A DNA stretch of 24,285 nucleotides from Acephala macrosclerotiorum. Lineage: Eukaryota > Ascomycota > Leotiomycetes > Helotiales > Mollisiaceae. Under the pieces are notes generated by a model that saw only the letters and a list, made by a program, of their open reading frames with translations, had not been told where the DNA came from and ran no database searches. The stretch's first letter is position 1; the number at the start of each line of letters is the position of its first letter. Location of the stretch: assembly GCA_014904845.1 (NCBI GenBank), contig MU119717.1, positions 1-24,285 on the forward strand, written 5' to 3'. The translations under genes and the position numbers were made by a program. This document shows positions 22,797 through 24,285 of the stretch, piece after piece.

Positions 22797-24285
22797 AAAT
22801 ATATAAAATATTAATTATTTTTTTTATAATTGTTATATTATTTACTTTTAAATTCGTTATTAAATTATTTAATAATTCGATTAATATTTCGAATTATAAA
22901 TTTCAATTTTATATTATTTGAATTATTATTAAATTAATATTAATTTTTTACGATTTTAATAAATTGTTTTTAAACTCGTAATCGATTGAAATTAATATTT
23001 CTATATACGATTTTAAAGATTAAAATATAAATATTTATATTCAATTTAATTCTTTTTACGATTACGATAATATATTTGTAATTAATATAATTATTATTAA
23101 TATTATTTTGTTTAAAAATACTAGTTTTTTATTATCGTTATAAAGTTTTTTATTTATTGAATTTTTTAATATTGTTCAATTTTTTATTATTATAAAATAT
23201 AAAATTTTTTTTTTTTTATTACTATAATTCAAATAAATTTTTTATTAATTTTAATAAAAACGAGTAATTTTATTTCGATAATAATAATATAATCTTAAAT
23301 AATTTGTTTAATAAATTTTTATTATTTAAAAAACAATATAATAATATTAATAAAAATTTTAATATTAGAATTTTAATAAGTTTTTTTTGATTTCAAATAA
23401 TTAAATCGATAAAAATTGTTTTTATTAATAATTGAAAATTTCGTAAATCGATTATAATAAACGCGAATTTATTAATAATATTATTACGAACGAATAAATA
23501 TATAACGATTTAAATTTTGCAAATAATTACTTATTTTTTTTTTTATTTCAATTTTCGATATATATTTTGTTTTTACGTATTACTATAAATAATTGAAAAC
23601 GATTTATAAAAAATTTATTTTAAAATATTAATAATATAATTTGAAAATTAAATTTAAAAATTTTTTTGAAATTATTTGAATTGTATAAAAATAAAATTAT
23701 TAAATTTACGTTATTGAAATTAAACGTATTAATAATAAATATAATAAAAAATATATTATTAATAATTAAAATTTCAAGTAATTTTGTATAAATAATTATA
23801 ATAAGAATAAAAAATTGAAAAAATATATTACTTTGAATAATTTTTCGAGTAATATTTGTATTAATTGTATTTTGATTTAAACGATAAAATATTTTTTATA
23901 TTTTTTCGAAAGTAAAATTTATTTTAATTTTTAATAATTCGTTTATATTGATAGCGATTATAATAGTATTTAAAAACGCTATTAAAAGTTTTAAAATATT
24001 TCGATTTATTAAGTAGTACTTTTATAAAAATATAAAAAAAAAAAAAAAAATTTTAAATATATAATTTTAAAAATTGCGAATTATTAAATTATAAAAATAA
24101 TATTTTGAGTAAATAAAAACGTTTTAAAAATTGATTTAACGATAAAATTCGTTATTATTAATTATATTAACGTTAAAAAAAATTAAATTATTGTAATATT
24201 AATTTTTTCGCGTTTTTATTTTGTTTGAAATTATTTTATTTGAAAATCTTTTATCGATTTTATTAGTTTTTTTTTTTTTTTTTAC

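Larger units (their letters stand above)
20906..24285. other. AT-rich desert, no gene seen
   Basis: Non-coding AT-rich DNA to the end of the window, with a 14-T run at 21903-21916, the two small duplications listed separately, and a 17-T run at 24267-24283. Nothing resembling a telomeric repeat, RNA gene or coding exon was recognised. Confidence 0.75.

Noticed and set aside
1..24285. Prokaryotic, phage or reduced endosymbiont DNA
   Set aside because: Such genomes are gene-dense even at very low GC, and 24 kb without a coding frame is incompatible.
1..24285. Classical repeat-induced point mutation (RIP) of a fungal repeat
   Set aside because: RIP in its best-known form targets CpA. In the counted sample CpA is not depleted relative to CpT, and the outstanding feature is CpG excess. 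A different C-to-T process in a fungus is not excluded.
24267..24285. Terminal poly-T as a retroelement poly-A tail or telomeric end
   Set aside because: Runs of 14-20 A or T are common in the window. No adjoining element body, target-site duplication or telomeric repeat is visible.

Overview
This window is about 24.3 kb of extremely AT-rich DNA with no gene I can support. Hand counts in two 300-bp samples give 13% GC (1-300) and 8% GC (14701-15000). The longest uninterrupted reading frame on either strand is about 85 codons, and it is a low-complexity I/L/K/N/F frame that needs a TTG start. That rules out ordinary bacterial, archaeal, phage or compact organellar coding DNA. It fits a eukaryotic intergenic or heterochromatic region. 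The organism cannot be fixed from the sequence. The strong CpG excess in AT-rich DNA is reminiscent, from general knowledge, of hymenopteran (bee-like) genomes. An AT-rich block of a fungal or other AT-biased eukaryotic genome is the main alternative. Confidence in either is low.

Layout. 1-3096 is AT desert. 3097-5640 holds four tandem arrays: an 18-bp unit x5 (3097-3186), a 13-bp unit x13 (3314-3482), a related 13-bp unit x16 in opposite orientation (4639-4846), and a roughly 52-bp unit x9 (5172-5640). 5641-8650 is desert again. About 8660-9830 is a compositional island reaching 36-42% GC. It contains a diverged tandem repeat of about 203 bp and ends in a compact GC-richer segment (9690-9830) with two dyads and a perfect CCAAT-type site. 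From 9831 to the end is desert, broken by a 71-nt inverted repeat (18372-18442), a (TCGA)n palindrome (20555-20572), a 30-bp array built on TTAATCGATTAA palindromes (20651-20905) and two small tandem duplications near 22.0 and 22.8 kb.

The most interesting signal is compositional. In the desert about half of all cytosines sit in CpG. CpG is roughly 9-11 times the level expected from base composition, while CC, GG and GC are nearly absent. In the island CpG is near expectation (about 1.2). Inside the island, one 24-bp repeat element differs from its sister at seven positions, and all seven are C/G in the less decayed copy and T/A in the other. That suggests the desert formed by sustained C-to-T (G-to-A) change in which CpG was comparatively spared. 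No coding genes act together here. If anything is functional, the candidates are the island (possible transcription unit or satellite remnant) and the minisatellite arrays.
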